Assembly (NCBI RefSeq): GCF_000516985.1
Contig: NW_006917096.1
Coordinates: 1,039,606-1,103,605 of the forward strand
DNA length: 64,000 nucleotides
Direction: 5' to 3'
Source: Pestalotiopsis fici W106-1
Taxonomy: Eukaryota; Ascomycota; Sordariomycetes; Amphisphaeriales; Sporocadaceae
Both the position numbers and the translations under genes were made by a program. The notes below the pieces were generated by a model, which saw only the letters and a program-made list of their open reading frames with translations, made no database searches and was not told the origin of the DNA. The first letter of the stretch is position 1, and each line of letters begins with the position of its first letter. Shown here piece after piece: positions 21,539-32,800 of this stretch.

Positions 21539-23490
21539 TTACTCATCTTCATCATGCTTCTCCTGGTGCAACTCGAGACCCTTGACCTTGATGACCGTCT
21601 CGATGTGCTCAAATCGAAGCGTTGTTTGCTCGGCAGTGGCCAAAAGGGCAGCCGTCTTGACCACATGCTTGATCTGACGGCCGTTGAGTCCCAAGTGACC
21701 GAGGATGCGCAGGTGGTCGGCTGTGATACTGGGTTGGCTTTCAGCATTGATGAAGTTGCCCCAAATACGCTGTCGGGCCTGTCGATCGAGCATGGGGTAG
21801 TCAATGGTCAGATGAATGCGTGACTCGAAAGCTGGGTCAAAGGCGGATATGCGATTGGTCGTCAAGAACAGCACGCCCTGATAGTACTCGAGGAGCCGGA
21901 GGAAGACGGCCACGAGCTGGTTCTTCACCAGGCTCGATTCAGATCGCTTTTCGAGAAAGACGTCGCATTCATCCAGCAAGAGAATTGCTCGCCAGGCTGT
22001 GCAGCGATCCATCACCCTGCGCAGGTTGGTTTCGACCTCGACGGCCGTGATCCCCAGCTCTCCGGCACTCATGACATAGAGTGGCTGTCTGATTTTCTCA
22101 GCCACGGACTCGGCTGTCAAGGTCTTGCCAACACCAGCATCTCCCTATAGGTGGACACTTCATGTTAGCAGCCTATTCAGTGACTATCTTAAATGAACCT
22201 CGACTAACCTGCAACAGTATGACGATGCCTTTGCCCTTCCCGCGGATTATGTCGTCAAAGTTGTTCTTCTGGGACAGCTGGACTTGGACAAAACTCAGAA
22301 TCACCTTCTTGACCTCGGGCTGCAAGACTAGAGCATCGAAGGCGTGATCATCCCAAGCGATATCTCCTATATTGTCCACGATGAATGTTCCCTTGGAGAG
22401 AAGATATCAGCTCATGTGCAGCCACATTTCCAGCTTGTTGCTCGACTCACCCAATCTTTGTTTGTAAGACAATAAGCATGGACCTCAGGAGTACAACACG
22501 CCAGCTCTTCGTCAGTCATCTGAGCTTGAATCTTGGGCGTCAAGTCCTTCACTGGCTCAATGACAATACGACCATCCGTAATCTGCAACGTGTTAGCCTG
22601 GAATAGAACCACGAAGCATCAAATTGACCGGTCCTGAAACTAACCAGCACTTTCTTCTCTTTGATTGAGGCAATTCCCGAGTATGCCATGTGCTTGGTGC
22701 CGTTGAGTTGTTCAAATCTTCTGCCCCGATCGACCATTCTCTGGCGAATGGACTTGTCGGCAAGAAATTGTATGGGAATGAAAGGCAAGTCCGAGATTGG
22801 CAGCATGCCTTCAAATGCCTTGATGGACATTGAATGTGAACTCCAGCCAAAGGACTTGCCATCCATATCGATGAACATGCATGACAGTAAACCACGATCA
22901 GTATTGTAGTGTTTTGTGATGAGCATGCGGTCCTGACCATGGATCTTTGCGTAGACCTGAGTGCCTGGCTCGAAAAGAGCAAAGAGATGCTCAAAGTCGA
23001 TGAGGCCATTGCCAAGCAGGTCTTTGGCAGTAGCCCTGAGAGGGTCCATGATTTTGGCCATGACGTCGTAGAGGAGGCGAATATGCATAAGCGCTGTCTT
23101 GTTCTCTTCTTGTTCCATGCACTGGAGAAACTTGTTCCAACGGAAGTAGAATTGGGGGAAGGGTGCAGAAAACTTGATGGTTTTGGTGGTAGTGTAGACT
23201 CCGGGATATCCATCAAAGACTGTAGCAAGAAAGTTCCTCAAGTAGGGACTCTGAACAACGATGGAATGTAAATTGTAAGGCAGTTTACCTCGCTCGTATC
23301 TCGTCACGAGGGCGTACTGAAGAGAGACATTGCCGGCTCCATCGTCCTCGTAAAGATCGCGGGAACGATCCAAGGCTCTCCACTGGCTTTTGTCATGGGC
23401 TCTGAAGAGTTCAAATGTCATATCAAGCATTCCGCTGCCATTGTACTGAACAAGCTGGCTGGATTCCTCTCCAGAGATGTTGGGCTCCAT
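21539..23490 (-). CDS. AAA+ ATPase with fungal DUF7025-type N-terminal region
   Basis: A 588-residue AAA+ protein. Exons: 23490-22645, 22582-22451, 22391-22209, 22144-21539; all three introns are phase 0. The N-terminal 330 residues match the fungal DUF7025-type region (TFELFRAHDKSQW, then FPQFYFRWNKF and LLYDVMAKIMDPL). The single ATPase module follows: Walker A GDAGVGKT at 388-395, Walker B AILLLDECD with DE at 445-446, sensor 1 LFLTTNR, then the arginine-containing FESRIHLTIDYP. Family members are probably hexameric remodelling ATPases; the client is unknown. Length is on the short side because there is one ATPase module and no C-terminal extension beyond the acidic EKHDEDE tail. Confidence 0.88.
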
Positions 23491-24112
23491 CTTGGTATGA
23501 GTTACGATGGTGTAAGGGGTTTGTCACGTAACTCGAGGCTGAGTTTTGTGAGTAGATGGAATGGGAAAAGTTGTAGTAGTCAGACGCCCTTTAAATATAG
23601 AAAATTTCCCGCGTAATGAAGTGCCTTGGTTACTGCAGAATACCTTCCTTAGTTGAGATTTTCCCAAGCAACAACGATCCTTGAAAATTCTTCAGCAGGC
23701 CCTCAGAATATGCACCTCAGAAAGACCTTCATTGCCCAAGGGTCGACTTGCATCGCGCTTGTCTTTATTCTTTCGGTCATACCGGCATGCTGTTCTTTTA
23801 CCTACCTATGCACCAACTAGTTTGTTCATGTTTAGGTATCTTTCTTTGAATTTGTAACAGCAATTCTAGAAAAGTAGTCTGATTCTATGCATATCTCGGC
23901 AACGAAGACTTTCCTTGTTTATTAGGCCTTTTCTATCAAACGTCCATGACTCAAGTCTCACAGCTCCATTCTTCGTATCATTTGAACCTAAGAGATTACT
24001 TGGGGTATTGCTTTCTCCTACAGTAAATCAATATGTGTCTCTAAGAAATCAAAGAAATAAAAGTCAGAATAATGAAAACAACCACAAGTGACCTGTAGAT
24101 GGCCAGCTTGGT
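23491..24112. other. Intergenic spacer
   Basis: Promoter side of the AAA ATPase gene (minus) and 3' flank of the receptor-L-like gene (minus). AT-rich with no convincing open frame. Confidence 0.5.
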
Positions 24113-25756
24113 CTAAGGCAGCTCTACCAACAGCCTCGGCGCCCCCATCTCTGCCGGTACAGCAGTGTTTCCCGGTTCTCTAGGTTGAGGAGCTACTTGT
24201 CTATTCGCAGACTCCAGGATCTGCGCACCGTCTGCTTCATATCGTATCACTCCCCTCGCAGCAGTCTCCTTCTGCTCTGGCCCATCCACGGGGCATCCAT
24301 TGACATCCTGCCCTTCTTGTCCTGCATGCCCTTGCTGCTGCTGCCGCAGCTTCTTCTTGTAACTGGCGAGGCGCAAGAGCAGGTAGGCCAGGCCGCCGCC
24401 GCCAATGAGCACCACGGCGATGCCGGCACCGATGCCACCCCAAGCCCCTGGCGAGAGTATACTCGCAGGGCTGATTGGCGATGAGCTTGACGGCGGTGGC
24501 GAGTTTGACGATGACGTCTGTGAGGGCGGGGCGTTAGAGGTCGCACTTCCCGACGTCGGTATGCTCTCGGGTGTGATACTCGAGTCGTCTGTTGTACTGT
24601 TGCAATATGGTGTGCCTCCAAAGCCAAGATTGTTGGCTTGGGCAAGGAAATGTGTGCAATTAAAGTCCGAGTTCCAAGGCTCGAGTCGAATGCTGTTGTG
24701 CACAATTTTCAAACTGGGAAATATGTTGGATGCGCGCGAACTGCTCAAAGATACGACTTTAGCCGGGTATTGATGATGACGTTGTTGTTTATTACGGACT
24801 TACGGGTCAATATACCCATTCAAGTAAATATCGTCGGCTTCTTCTAGCTCTGGAAACCATCCGGGCAATGTAGTGAATGGATTGTTGACAGCATATAGAG
24901 ATCCAATCCGAGTGATTGTATTGAAATTCAGAGTGCAATTGACATTACCCTCTATATTCAGGCCGCCGGAAACTTTCTCGAGGTTGGGAACGTCAATGGT
25001 AATAAACATGTTTTCTGTTATATTCAGATTTCTGCCAATTGAAACCACGTTTTCGAACATCATGGAAGTGACCATGTTGCCATTTACCCACTCAATCGGT
25101 GGAGGCTTGTCGAGGATGGAAGGTCCCACGATCATGTCGTTCCGTATCTCGTACTGGCTTCCGCCAGTGAAGCCGGTAGATATATTTGTCCATATGATTG
25201 TGTCAATACTTTGAAGATCTCTCCAAAACCAGTATGTGGGATGAGCTTGCTGAACCTCCATGGTATGTATTTCAGACACATTCCACAGGGTGAAAACTGT
25301 GCCTACCGACTTCAAGAGGCTCAACTCCGGGAGATTTTTGATGCTGATAACGTTGTTTCTTAAGTAAATCTCGCTGGCACTGGCGTCACGATCGAAGTCG
25401 ATAGTCCCATCAGAGATGTCAGATATACTGAAATTCTTTTGGCTGTACTGAGATAAGTGTGAGCAATCAATATCTTTCAGGGCTGGGCTTCCCGTGATTT
25501 CGACTCTTCCAAGTTCACGATCCGATAAGTCGACAATTTGAAATGGAAGCTGTATCTTCTCCAACGCTGGATTATCTTGGACAAGAATATTCGAGATAGG
25601 AACCGCCAAAGGCCGCGACGTAAAGTTGAGCTGCTTATCAGTCGAGCTTGTGATTAGGAGGTTGTCTATCGGCCCGTCACATCGTCTGAACGGTCCTTCC
25701 TGGATATCCTCAAGACTGGAAACTGTAATATTTCCGGGGCAGGTCTCCAAACTCAT
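24113..25756 (-). CDS. Ecm33/receptor-L-domain-like cell-surface protein, single transmembrane helix
   Basis: Cell-surface protein; 526 residues from the first in-frame ATG of the modelled exons (25756-24804 and 24740-24113). The extracellular part has the repeating beta-solenoid style of Ecm33/Sps2 proteins (CPGNITVSSLEDIQ at the front, NLPELSLLKSVGTV, NVPNLEKVSGGLNIEG-like units) and many NxS/T sites. A Ser/Pro-rich stalk leads to one hydrophobic helix (GGIGAGIAVVLIGGGGLAYL) and a cytoplasmic tail with KKKLRQQQQ, so it is membrane-spanning rather than GPI-anchored. The start is doubtful: no signal peptide is in this frame, and a strong acceptor (CCCCCAG) lies just upstream at about 25783, so one or more 5' exons with the signal peptide are probably missing from the model. 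Confidence 0.72.
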
Positions 25757-26699
25757 GGCTGCCGGCTGATGGATGGTACTTTGACTTCCTGGGGGACGAG
25801 GAAGAGAATATCACAAGCCCTATGGCCAACGATAGGAATCTGAACACAAGAGGTCATAATATGTAGAAGCGAAATGGCAAAGTAGAAGAATAAACCAAAA
25901 TGCACGTAAAACACCGAGCCATAGTGGGATAGAATTTGCCTCTGTAATACGCTTCCATTTCCAATTTCCAGATCCAGTCGTGTGGTTACGTGGGAGTACC
26001 ACCAAGCAACTCCTGTACACGTACATTACCGGTCTAGACGCCCTTCAGCTTCGTAGACTTTTCGAGCAGCCGCAATCCGGTAACACATTTTTGTAGCAGA
26101 AGAGACAAACAATGCTACCTAAAGCTGTTGTACAACATCCTGAATAACCCAAGGCGCTCATACTTGTTGAAACCAGATGCCAGAAACCAACGCGCGTAGC
26201 ATCAGCACCGGGTAGGCACAGAAGACCAAGCTGCGTCTTAAAAACCCAACTATTGTTCATGGCCTTGGTAGTGATTGCAGAGAGGGTGAGATGCGTACAA
26301 AGAGCACTGATATGAGAATTGTGAGTGACGTGCATTGGAGAGCCCGGTCAACACAGTATTAGTACCTTTGCGTCAGCTACTATATCTGCCGATCGAGCCT
26401 AGACGATGGCATTATAACTATTCATTGCATCACCACTCGCAAATAGCTAGTCTTGTAGTGTTGAACGGGTCATGCCGCCTCAATCAATTATGGCTCAAAA
26501 GGGCAATTGCCCAGTCAAGCACCTATCAAAGGCAGAAGCCTTTATTTGAAAAGGCATCAATCGTGAACCAAAAACGTACAATTCTCCCCAACTCCTCGGC
26601 TATACCTCAAAAAAAGCACAATCCTACACACGTAAATGCTAGCTTTGCTGCGACGCCTCATCTTCTTGGTCGTAGAGAAACTTGTCGGCTCTCCGGTAT
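25757..26699. other. Intergenic region, probably holding the missing 5' exon of the receptor-L-like gene
   Basis: Contains frames of 68 codons (25820-26026) and 96 codons (26045-26335) on the minus strand. The first ends in a hydrophobic stretch that could be a signal peptide, but I could not find a donor that joins it in frame to the acceptor near 25783. The rest shows nothing recognisable. Confidence 0.4.
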
Positions 26700-29600
26700 C
26701 TAACCTTTGCGTCTTCTCTTGGCAGTGTTCTGTGATTCGGCGTCGGCAGCTTGCTGTTCAGCATCGTCCTCAACGTTGCTCACGTCGCCGCCAGATACAC
26801 TGACACCGCGACTGACGCTTGTACGGCCAACCGTCGATGGTTGAGCATTGCGCTCAATCTCACTCCGGAGGTCGCTCAATAGCTTCTCAACCTCAAGAAA
26901 CATATTACGAGTTTCCTTGACAATACCATCCTCGTCTACTTCGTAGCCGACAGCCTCATCGCTGTTATCCTCCGAGTCTGGCCTCACAAAAGAAGGGCCA
27001 ACCCCTCGATCGGGATCTTGGTTATACATGATTGAATTTGCAAACATGTGAACAAGTTCTCGTTCAAGCTGTGCGATGTTGATAATGCCCTTGGGAGGAA
27101 TCAGATCAACCGAGATGGGGAGCCACACATTCATAGCGCTCGGGTCGAGATCAGGGAGGGTCTTTTCGAGAGCATGTGCGGCTCTTTGACCACCGTTGAT
27201 CGCTGAGCGGATGCCTCTGAGGTCTTGCGGGCGTAGAATAATGTCGGGGTAGCCCGGCGCATCTCGAGGCTTGATTGGCGCAGCAAACATATTCGCATGG
27301 CGATGACTCGTGACTTGCTCCAGCGCAGACTGACTGACTTTGTTGAACGAGCGAGTCCACAGCACATGAGTAGGGGGGGCTGGCGGGCCACGGTTGACTG
27401 GAGAGTCCTGTCTCTTGCGCTTGTTGGTCGTGCGGTAGCCTGCTCCATGCGTCTTGCTTGGGCCAGCCTCGTCTACCTCAGTATCGCCAGCATCTTCAAA
27501 AGGTTTGGGTGTAGCTTCTTCGTTCTTAATGATACGACCTACATCCGGCTCTTCTGTAGATTCCTTGGTGGCCGGCGGCTTCTGAACGCTTCTTGACAGC
27601 CTGCTCGGCGCTTTAGGTATGGTTGCATCAATCTTTGAAGAGGGCTTGCGTGTTTCCTTCTTGGCCCCTGGCGGTGAAGTTTTTGGAATACTGGCTGGTG
27701 GAGGCGAGGGACTCAAGGGTTCAAAAGCCGGACTCTGAGGTTCAAAATAACCGCTTACCTCCAATCTAGGAGTAGATGGAGTGGGGGTTGACGTCCATCT
27801 TGTACCGTGACCTCTAACCACATGAGACAAAATACTAGCGGATACTGGCGTTTGTGGTTGAGATGATGGCTGAGTTGGCTGAGCGGTTGAAGGTGGCACT
27901 CTAACCATGGGACCAGGCGGCCGGGCCGGTAGTTGCTGATGTAGTTGTTGCTGCTGCGGCTGCTGCCGGGCAGCACCCGTGATTTGTGCTCCAGGATGAG
28001 GCGGCTGTTGGGGAAATGGTTGTTGAGCCGAACGCTGAGCAATTGGCGTTGACGGCAGTGAATGAGATTGCACATTAGGATGTTGTCCTGGTGGGACGGG
28101 GGCCGCCAAAGGAGGCCTATGTCCAGCCGGGGGCGCAACTGGGAATCCACGACCAGCCGGATGAGTCTGTGAAGGCAAAACTTGTTGTCGTGCTCCAGGT
28201 TGTCCCGGTTGTCCTGGGTGCAATTGAGGCTGCTGCTGGGCATATTGAGGGGAGGGAATCGCAGGCGCAGTAGCAGGCCCGCTGGCGTTGACTGCTGGGT
28301 GCCGATATGGCTGCGCCTGTTGAACAGGTACATCCTGATGGGTTTGACGAGGCGGTGGAGGGGTCTGACCAGCATTCTGTACAGGTCCTTGAGGAGGTAC
28401 TAGTACAGGTTGAGCGTATGGGCCGTTCCCTGGAGTTGGTGTTCTCCCAGGTTGCATATGCGGTTGTATATGCGGCTGAGATGGCTGGCGGTTGCCATAC
28501 TGAGCTTGAGGGTGCTGAGGATGCTGAGGATGTTGGGCATGCTGCTGGTGTAAATGCGGGTGGGGCTGATGATGCGGGTGTTGAGGTTGTACATGTGGAT
28601 GAGGGTGTGGGTGTTGTGGAAGCCCGGGTTGTGGTTGATTCTGGTAGGATGGCGGTCTCGCGATCGTCTGGCCATTGTACGGAGGGTGCTGAGGATTAAA
28701 GGGCGGCTCCCATTTGTAAGTCCCTGGTGTTTGCGGTTGCTGGAGCTGCGGAGAGGCATGTGGTGCCGGGCTTTGGCTCTTGGGTATGCCATGCGGGCGC
28801 TGCAGTCCATCCGGAGTAGGAGGTTGTGGAGTCCCTGAACGGGGAGGGAGCGAATATGCTGGCGCTGCTTGAGGATGCTGCAGCCCGGAAGGAGGAGCTG
28901 ATGGCGGTCTGTTGATGTTGTTTGGCCTGGGACTTTGCGTGACTTGGCGCACATCGCCCGGCGGTCTCACTACAGTCGGAATCGGCGATGGTGAAGCCTG
29001 CGATGGTTTGCGCTCGAGAGCAGGCTGCGAGGGCAGCGGAGGATGTGAAGCAGGTCCAGCTTTGGCGATGCTTTGCGCCTGGGCAGCCGGTATAGGCACC
29101 GGTGTATGATTTGGATGGCCATTGAGTCGTGGGGGCTGCACTGCTTTTGTGTCAACTACTGGTGGCGCACCATTCGGTCTCGGAACGTTTGGTGTTTGAC
29201 GGGGCACTGGGCTTGCTGTTGCCGGTGCCGCTGCTGCCGGTGCCACTGCCGCTGGAAGGGTAGGCTGCGGTCGCGGCGGTGCTTCTAGGTCCTTGATCTC
29301 GCGCTCGAGTCTGTCGAGAGCCTCCTCATCTTCCCGAATGCGACGTATTATATGCTCCTGATACCTAGTATGAAGCCTATCGACAAGCTGCGGGAGCTTT
29401 TCCCTATGTGCCTCTATATCCTTGAGCGCCGATGGTGATGGGCTCGGCAGCTTTCGTTTTCGAGACGTCGGCGATAAATTTCCACCATTAGCGGTCTTGT
29501 CGTCGGCTCCGAGCTCGCGCACTTGATCCTCGCGAACGAGGCGGTGAGCAAGCTGCTCGAGCTTTTCCGGGCTTAATCTTTCAGCATCATAACTGTCTTG

Positions 29601-29735
29601 AAGGTTGATAAAGCCGTTCTGCTTGAGCTCGTCGGAAATGCGCGGGAAGGCCTCGGGATTGATGCCGTGCTTGGCCAAGAGTATGAAAAGAAATAACGAT
29701 TCAATAGGCGTGTTTTCGGTCGCCGTGTGATTCAT
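26700..29735 (-). CDS. Bromodomain protein, Bdc1/BRD8-like (probable NuA4 subunit)
   Basis: Intronless coding region of about 1011 residues. The frame is open to 29804 but only with a non-ATG codon; the first ATG is at 29735 (MNHTATENTPIESL). A short conserved helical head (SLFLFILLAKHGINPEAFPR) and a coiled coil (RIREDEEALDRLEREIKDLE) precede some 500 residues of Pro/Gln/His-rich low complexity. Near the C-terminus is a bromodomain: HANMFAAPIKPRDAPGYPDI, LRPQDLRGIRSAI, and the acetyl-lysine-binding Asn in ANSIMYNQD, then ETRNMFLEVEKLLSDLRSEI. The tail ends in a basic KRRRKG nuclear signal. Architecture fits Bdc1/BRD8, a subunit of the NuA4/TIP60 histone acetyltransferase; this is inferred from domain style, not proven. 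Confidence 0.8.
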   Translation of the reverse strand: MNHTATENTPIESLFLFILLAKHGINPEAFPRISDELKQNGFINLQDSYDAERLSPEKLEQLAHRLVREDQVRELGADDKTANGGNLSPTSRKRKLPSPSPSALKDIEAHREKLPQLVDRLHTRYQEHIIRRIREDEEALDRLEREIKDLEAPPRPQPTLPAAVAPAAAAPATASPVPRQTPNVPRPNGAPPVVDTKAVQPPRLNGHPNHTPVPIPAAQAQSIAKAGPASHPPLPSQPALERKPSQASPSPIPTVVRPPGDVRQVTQSPRPNNINRPPSAPPSGLQHPQAAPAYSLPPRSGTPQPPTPDGLQRPHGIPKSQSPAPHASPQLQQPQTPGTYKWEPPFNPQHPPYNGQTIARPPSYQNQPQPGLPQHPHPHPHVQPQHPHHQPHPHLHQQHAQHPQHPQHPQAQYGNRQPSQPHIQPHMQPGRTPTPGNGPYAQPVLVPPQGPVQNAGQTPPPPRQTHQDVPVQQAQPYRHPAVNASGPATAPAIPSPQYAQQQPQLHPGQPGQPGARQQVLPSQTHPAGRGFPVAPPAGHRPPLAAPVPPGQHPNVQSHSLPSTPIAQRSAQQPFPQQPPHPGAQITGAARQQPQQQQLHQQLPARPPGPMVRVPPSTAQPTQPSSQPQTPVSASILSHVVRGHGTRWTSTPTPSTPRLEVSGYFEPQSPAFEPLSPSPPPASIPKTSPPGAKKETRKPSSKIDATIPKAPSRLSRSVQKPPATKESTEEPDVGRIIKNEEATPKPFEDAGDTEVDEAGPSKTHGAGYRTTNKRKRQDSPVNRGPPAPPTHVLWTRSFNKVSQSALEQVTSHRHANMFAAPIKPRDAPGYPDIILRPQDLRGIRSAINGGQRAAHALEKTLPDLDPSAMNVWLPISVDLIPPKGIINIAQLERELVHMFANSIMYNQDPDRGVGPSFVRPDSEDNSDEAVGYEVDEDGIVKETRNMFLEVEKLLSDLRSEIERNAQPSTVGRTSVSRGVSVSGGDVSNVEDDAEQQAADAESQNTAKRRRKG

Positions 29736-29890
29736 GCCACGAAATCCACCTCGCGAGTGGTCGGGATGACCGTCGCGTCGTTGCAAGAGGTGAACCGGCG
29801 CCACGTCTACAGGTGATGGTCAGTGCCTGACGGGCAGAGGGAGGAGCAAAGCCATCAAAAACGCGATGAAACGCGGAGGAAGGGACGTAC
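29736..29890 (-). promoter_or_regulatory. 5' leader of the bromodomain gene with a likely UTR intron
   Basis: On the minus strand a GTACGT donor at 29890 and a CACCTGTAG acceptor ending at 29807, with a CACTGACC branch between, outline an 84-base intron entirely in the leader. No ATG occurs upstream between here and about 30160, which supports the start at 29735. Confidence 0.45.
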
Positions 29891-32800
29891 TGAAGGGTTG
29901 GATCGCAATCGCTGGGGTCTATTAAACCTGATCCGATGACTTCCCCTATGAAAATCGCGTCGCAGTGAGCCGTATCGACGATGAGGTTGGCGATGCTGGA
30001 TTGCGTTGTCGAGGAATTGTCACGTGATCGCAGTGTCTGGATGGCAGAATTTTCAAAAAGCGCGTCAGGAATCCGGTGTTTCGCGGGGGGATTGATGGAA
30101 AGTTGACCAAGCAGTGATCAAACCGCGACCTTTGGTAGGCTCGAACTACAAGGTACACTGGGTGAGGCTAGGCCTGGTTGGGGGAGCTCCAAAGCCAAGC
30201 CTAAAGTGAGTCTAGGTAGAAGGTGTATGTAGGCAAGCTGGCAAGCCAACGTTTTTGCTGCAACGTACGAAAATACATGTACTATCGTGGCGTTGCAGCT
30301 CTGTCTATGTATGCACGTTAATAACTAGTAGCTGGGACCGTTACTTTTGACTTTTGACAATTGCACTGCGTACATGGGCAGAGAATAATTTGGTAATTCT
30401 TGTTGTTGTGTGATGGATGAAAATGTGCAAAGAGACTCTGGAGACAGGGTAGAGAGAAATGTTTGGCCAGTCACTCATCACGATCGCTTGTGGTATCCTT
30501 GGTTCCCGAAATGTTCAGTCACACAACTTCACAGTGAAGTATCAACCTCATCCCTCCTCTTTTCCCAAAGAGAAGGCAAGTTGGTCCTGTATCCTAATAC
30601 TCATCAATAATCTAGCCCTTCGCAAGTGCTGTGTAAACTTGGACGACTTTATGAGGTGGTGACTACCTGAATGAGTGCCATTTTGAGGAAGAGACCTGGA
30701 GCCCAACTCGGGAGTATGTAAGTTAAAAAGATACCTTGCGTACAGAATCAAGGTTCCCGGAAAGCTTTGGCCATGAACTACCAAATGGACAGAGCACCAA
30801 GTGCCCCCAAATGCCGAGCAATTCAAGGTTGATTGAAAGATGCACAGACAAACAGGTCGCGAAGGCCCATCGTAGGTAGTTGGCCCAGCAGCGAGCACAA
30901 CGTGTTGCAAGTCTTAATACCCATTACAAGTATATCGTAGTCAGCATAGGCATACGCAGTCAACTGTCGAAGCTCAAGGGCTGGGATATCCTATACCCAG
31001 TCAGCTCTCGTCGAGGCCCATTAATGATGTGATGTCCCAGATCGTTCACACGTATGACAGACGGGGCAAACTCTTGTCTATTTCGTCTGAAGTCAAGTTC
31101 TTGCAAGGCGCACATCGCGCCCAGAGCATGTCGTCCAGGTCCAGGTCCAGCATCCTTGGGAGCTCGACGATCCCCACGTCACACAAGAAATTTCATTGGA
31201 CAATGGCTCTTGTTGAATTGTTCAGCTGCTTGTACTGTACCCAGTACGTACGTGTAGAAGAGCCACCAAGCCACTGGGAAGACCTGAAACTCATGCAGAA
31301 TGTCATGTCATCGAGACGGATACGGCGAATATAAGCTGACTCGAATGCCATTCTATAATAAGAGCTCACCACTTTACCCTTTTTGTGTGTTTCTTTATTG
31401 GTGAAATCGTGCCCACCCACTGCCGGAAGCCGATAAATGCTGAAACAAGTTCTGCGTTCTCGCATCTCAAGTGGCTTGCAGCTTATGGCGTTCGTCATTC
31501 TCACATGCATTGACAGCCCCGAGGGGGGGAAGACAGATCCATCTCCTGAGACCTGGGGTTAAACTCTGGGGGCTAGAGGCTTTGTTTGAAGTATGATTTG
31601 GCTAACGCCTCTCGAAATAATGTAATATGAGTGGCAGAAATCTGCTACGAAACAAGATGACAAAACGTAGCACGGAGTAATTGTAGTCTTGGTTTTGCGA
31701 GACCTGGTGCCGGACACCGAAATTGAGCAGCTTGTGACGTGATGCAGTTGCATTCGCGGCATTATCAAGTCCTGATCTGTACGGGACATTTCCTGATACA
31801 GCACTGCTGTATGCTGCGCAAGTATGTCGACCAGGCCAGTGTCAGAATATTTGTTGGCATTGAGTTTATTTTTAGCCCCTCAGGTACCGTCATGTAGGGC
31901 GGTAGGGGCGGGCGATGTATGTACATCCAGTTTGCAGGCCAAGATGACGGTAATGTAGGTATGTATGGTAGCGTAGCATGTGCGGCTGACTACAGCTACA
32001 GCGATTATTCGCCCAAAACACGTGCGCTTACTTTGGTCTGCTGTCACGATCAGACCCCGTCGTCACAGGATGATGGAGGGGGGAACCCCTCCGTCACAAG
32101 GGTGTGTCCAGCAGTCACCGCTTCTGGGATGACTTTTACCATCCAGGTCACAGCCTTGCCATTGCGGTTTGTCTAGAATGAACAGGATGAAAGAGGAAGA
32201 GAAGAAACTAAGAAGAAGCGAGGATTTACAAATCGTAAAACCCGGTTACGATCCATGTTTTTCAATGTAGTATAGCAGATACGATAGTACATTGATACAT
32301 TAAATGAAGCGGGCATATCCATATCTGGCTCGTCAATTAAAGCCGCCAAAAGAGAGCTCCAGAAAATCAGGGGACCTCCAGCCCGCAGCGGGGCTTGATC
32401 CTCCTCAAGCGCATTGCGGTGGAATACCTGTGTGATGATATTAATCAAACTTGACTTTATCATGCGTTAGTCCGGGATTGACGATGACGGCATAAAACGC
32501 CCGGCGAATCATACTGAGAAGAGCATCCGATTTCTCTTTTTTGCTTTCTTTCATCTGCCGCCCCGGCTATCGGCTGAGGCTAGCGAATGTCGACTCTCTT
32601 TATGGTCAACCGACACGATGTACCGCAGGTGACTAATAAGTTGAGCGATGGAGGATGGGATTCATGGTCGCATGGATACATTAGACGAGCGAAGTGGGTG
32701 GATGAAGAGGAAACTTGACTTGTTCATGTATCCTAGAGGGGTCTGGTATTGGGCCAGGGAAGCCGGCACAAACTCGAACCCAGGCATTCTCCTGGCTGAT

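Noticed and set aside
26045..26335. 96-codon Cys-containing minus frame
   Set aside because: Considered as a small secreted protein, but there is no N-terminal signal peptide and the cysteines follow no known pattern.
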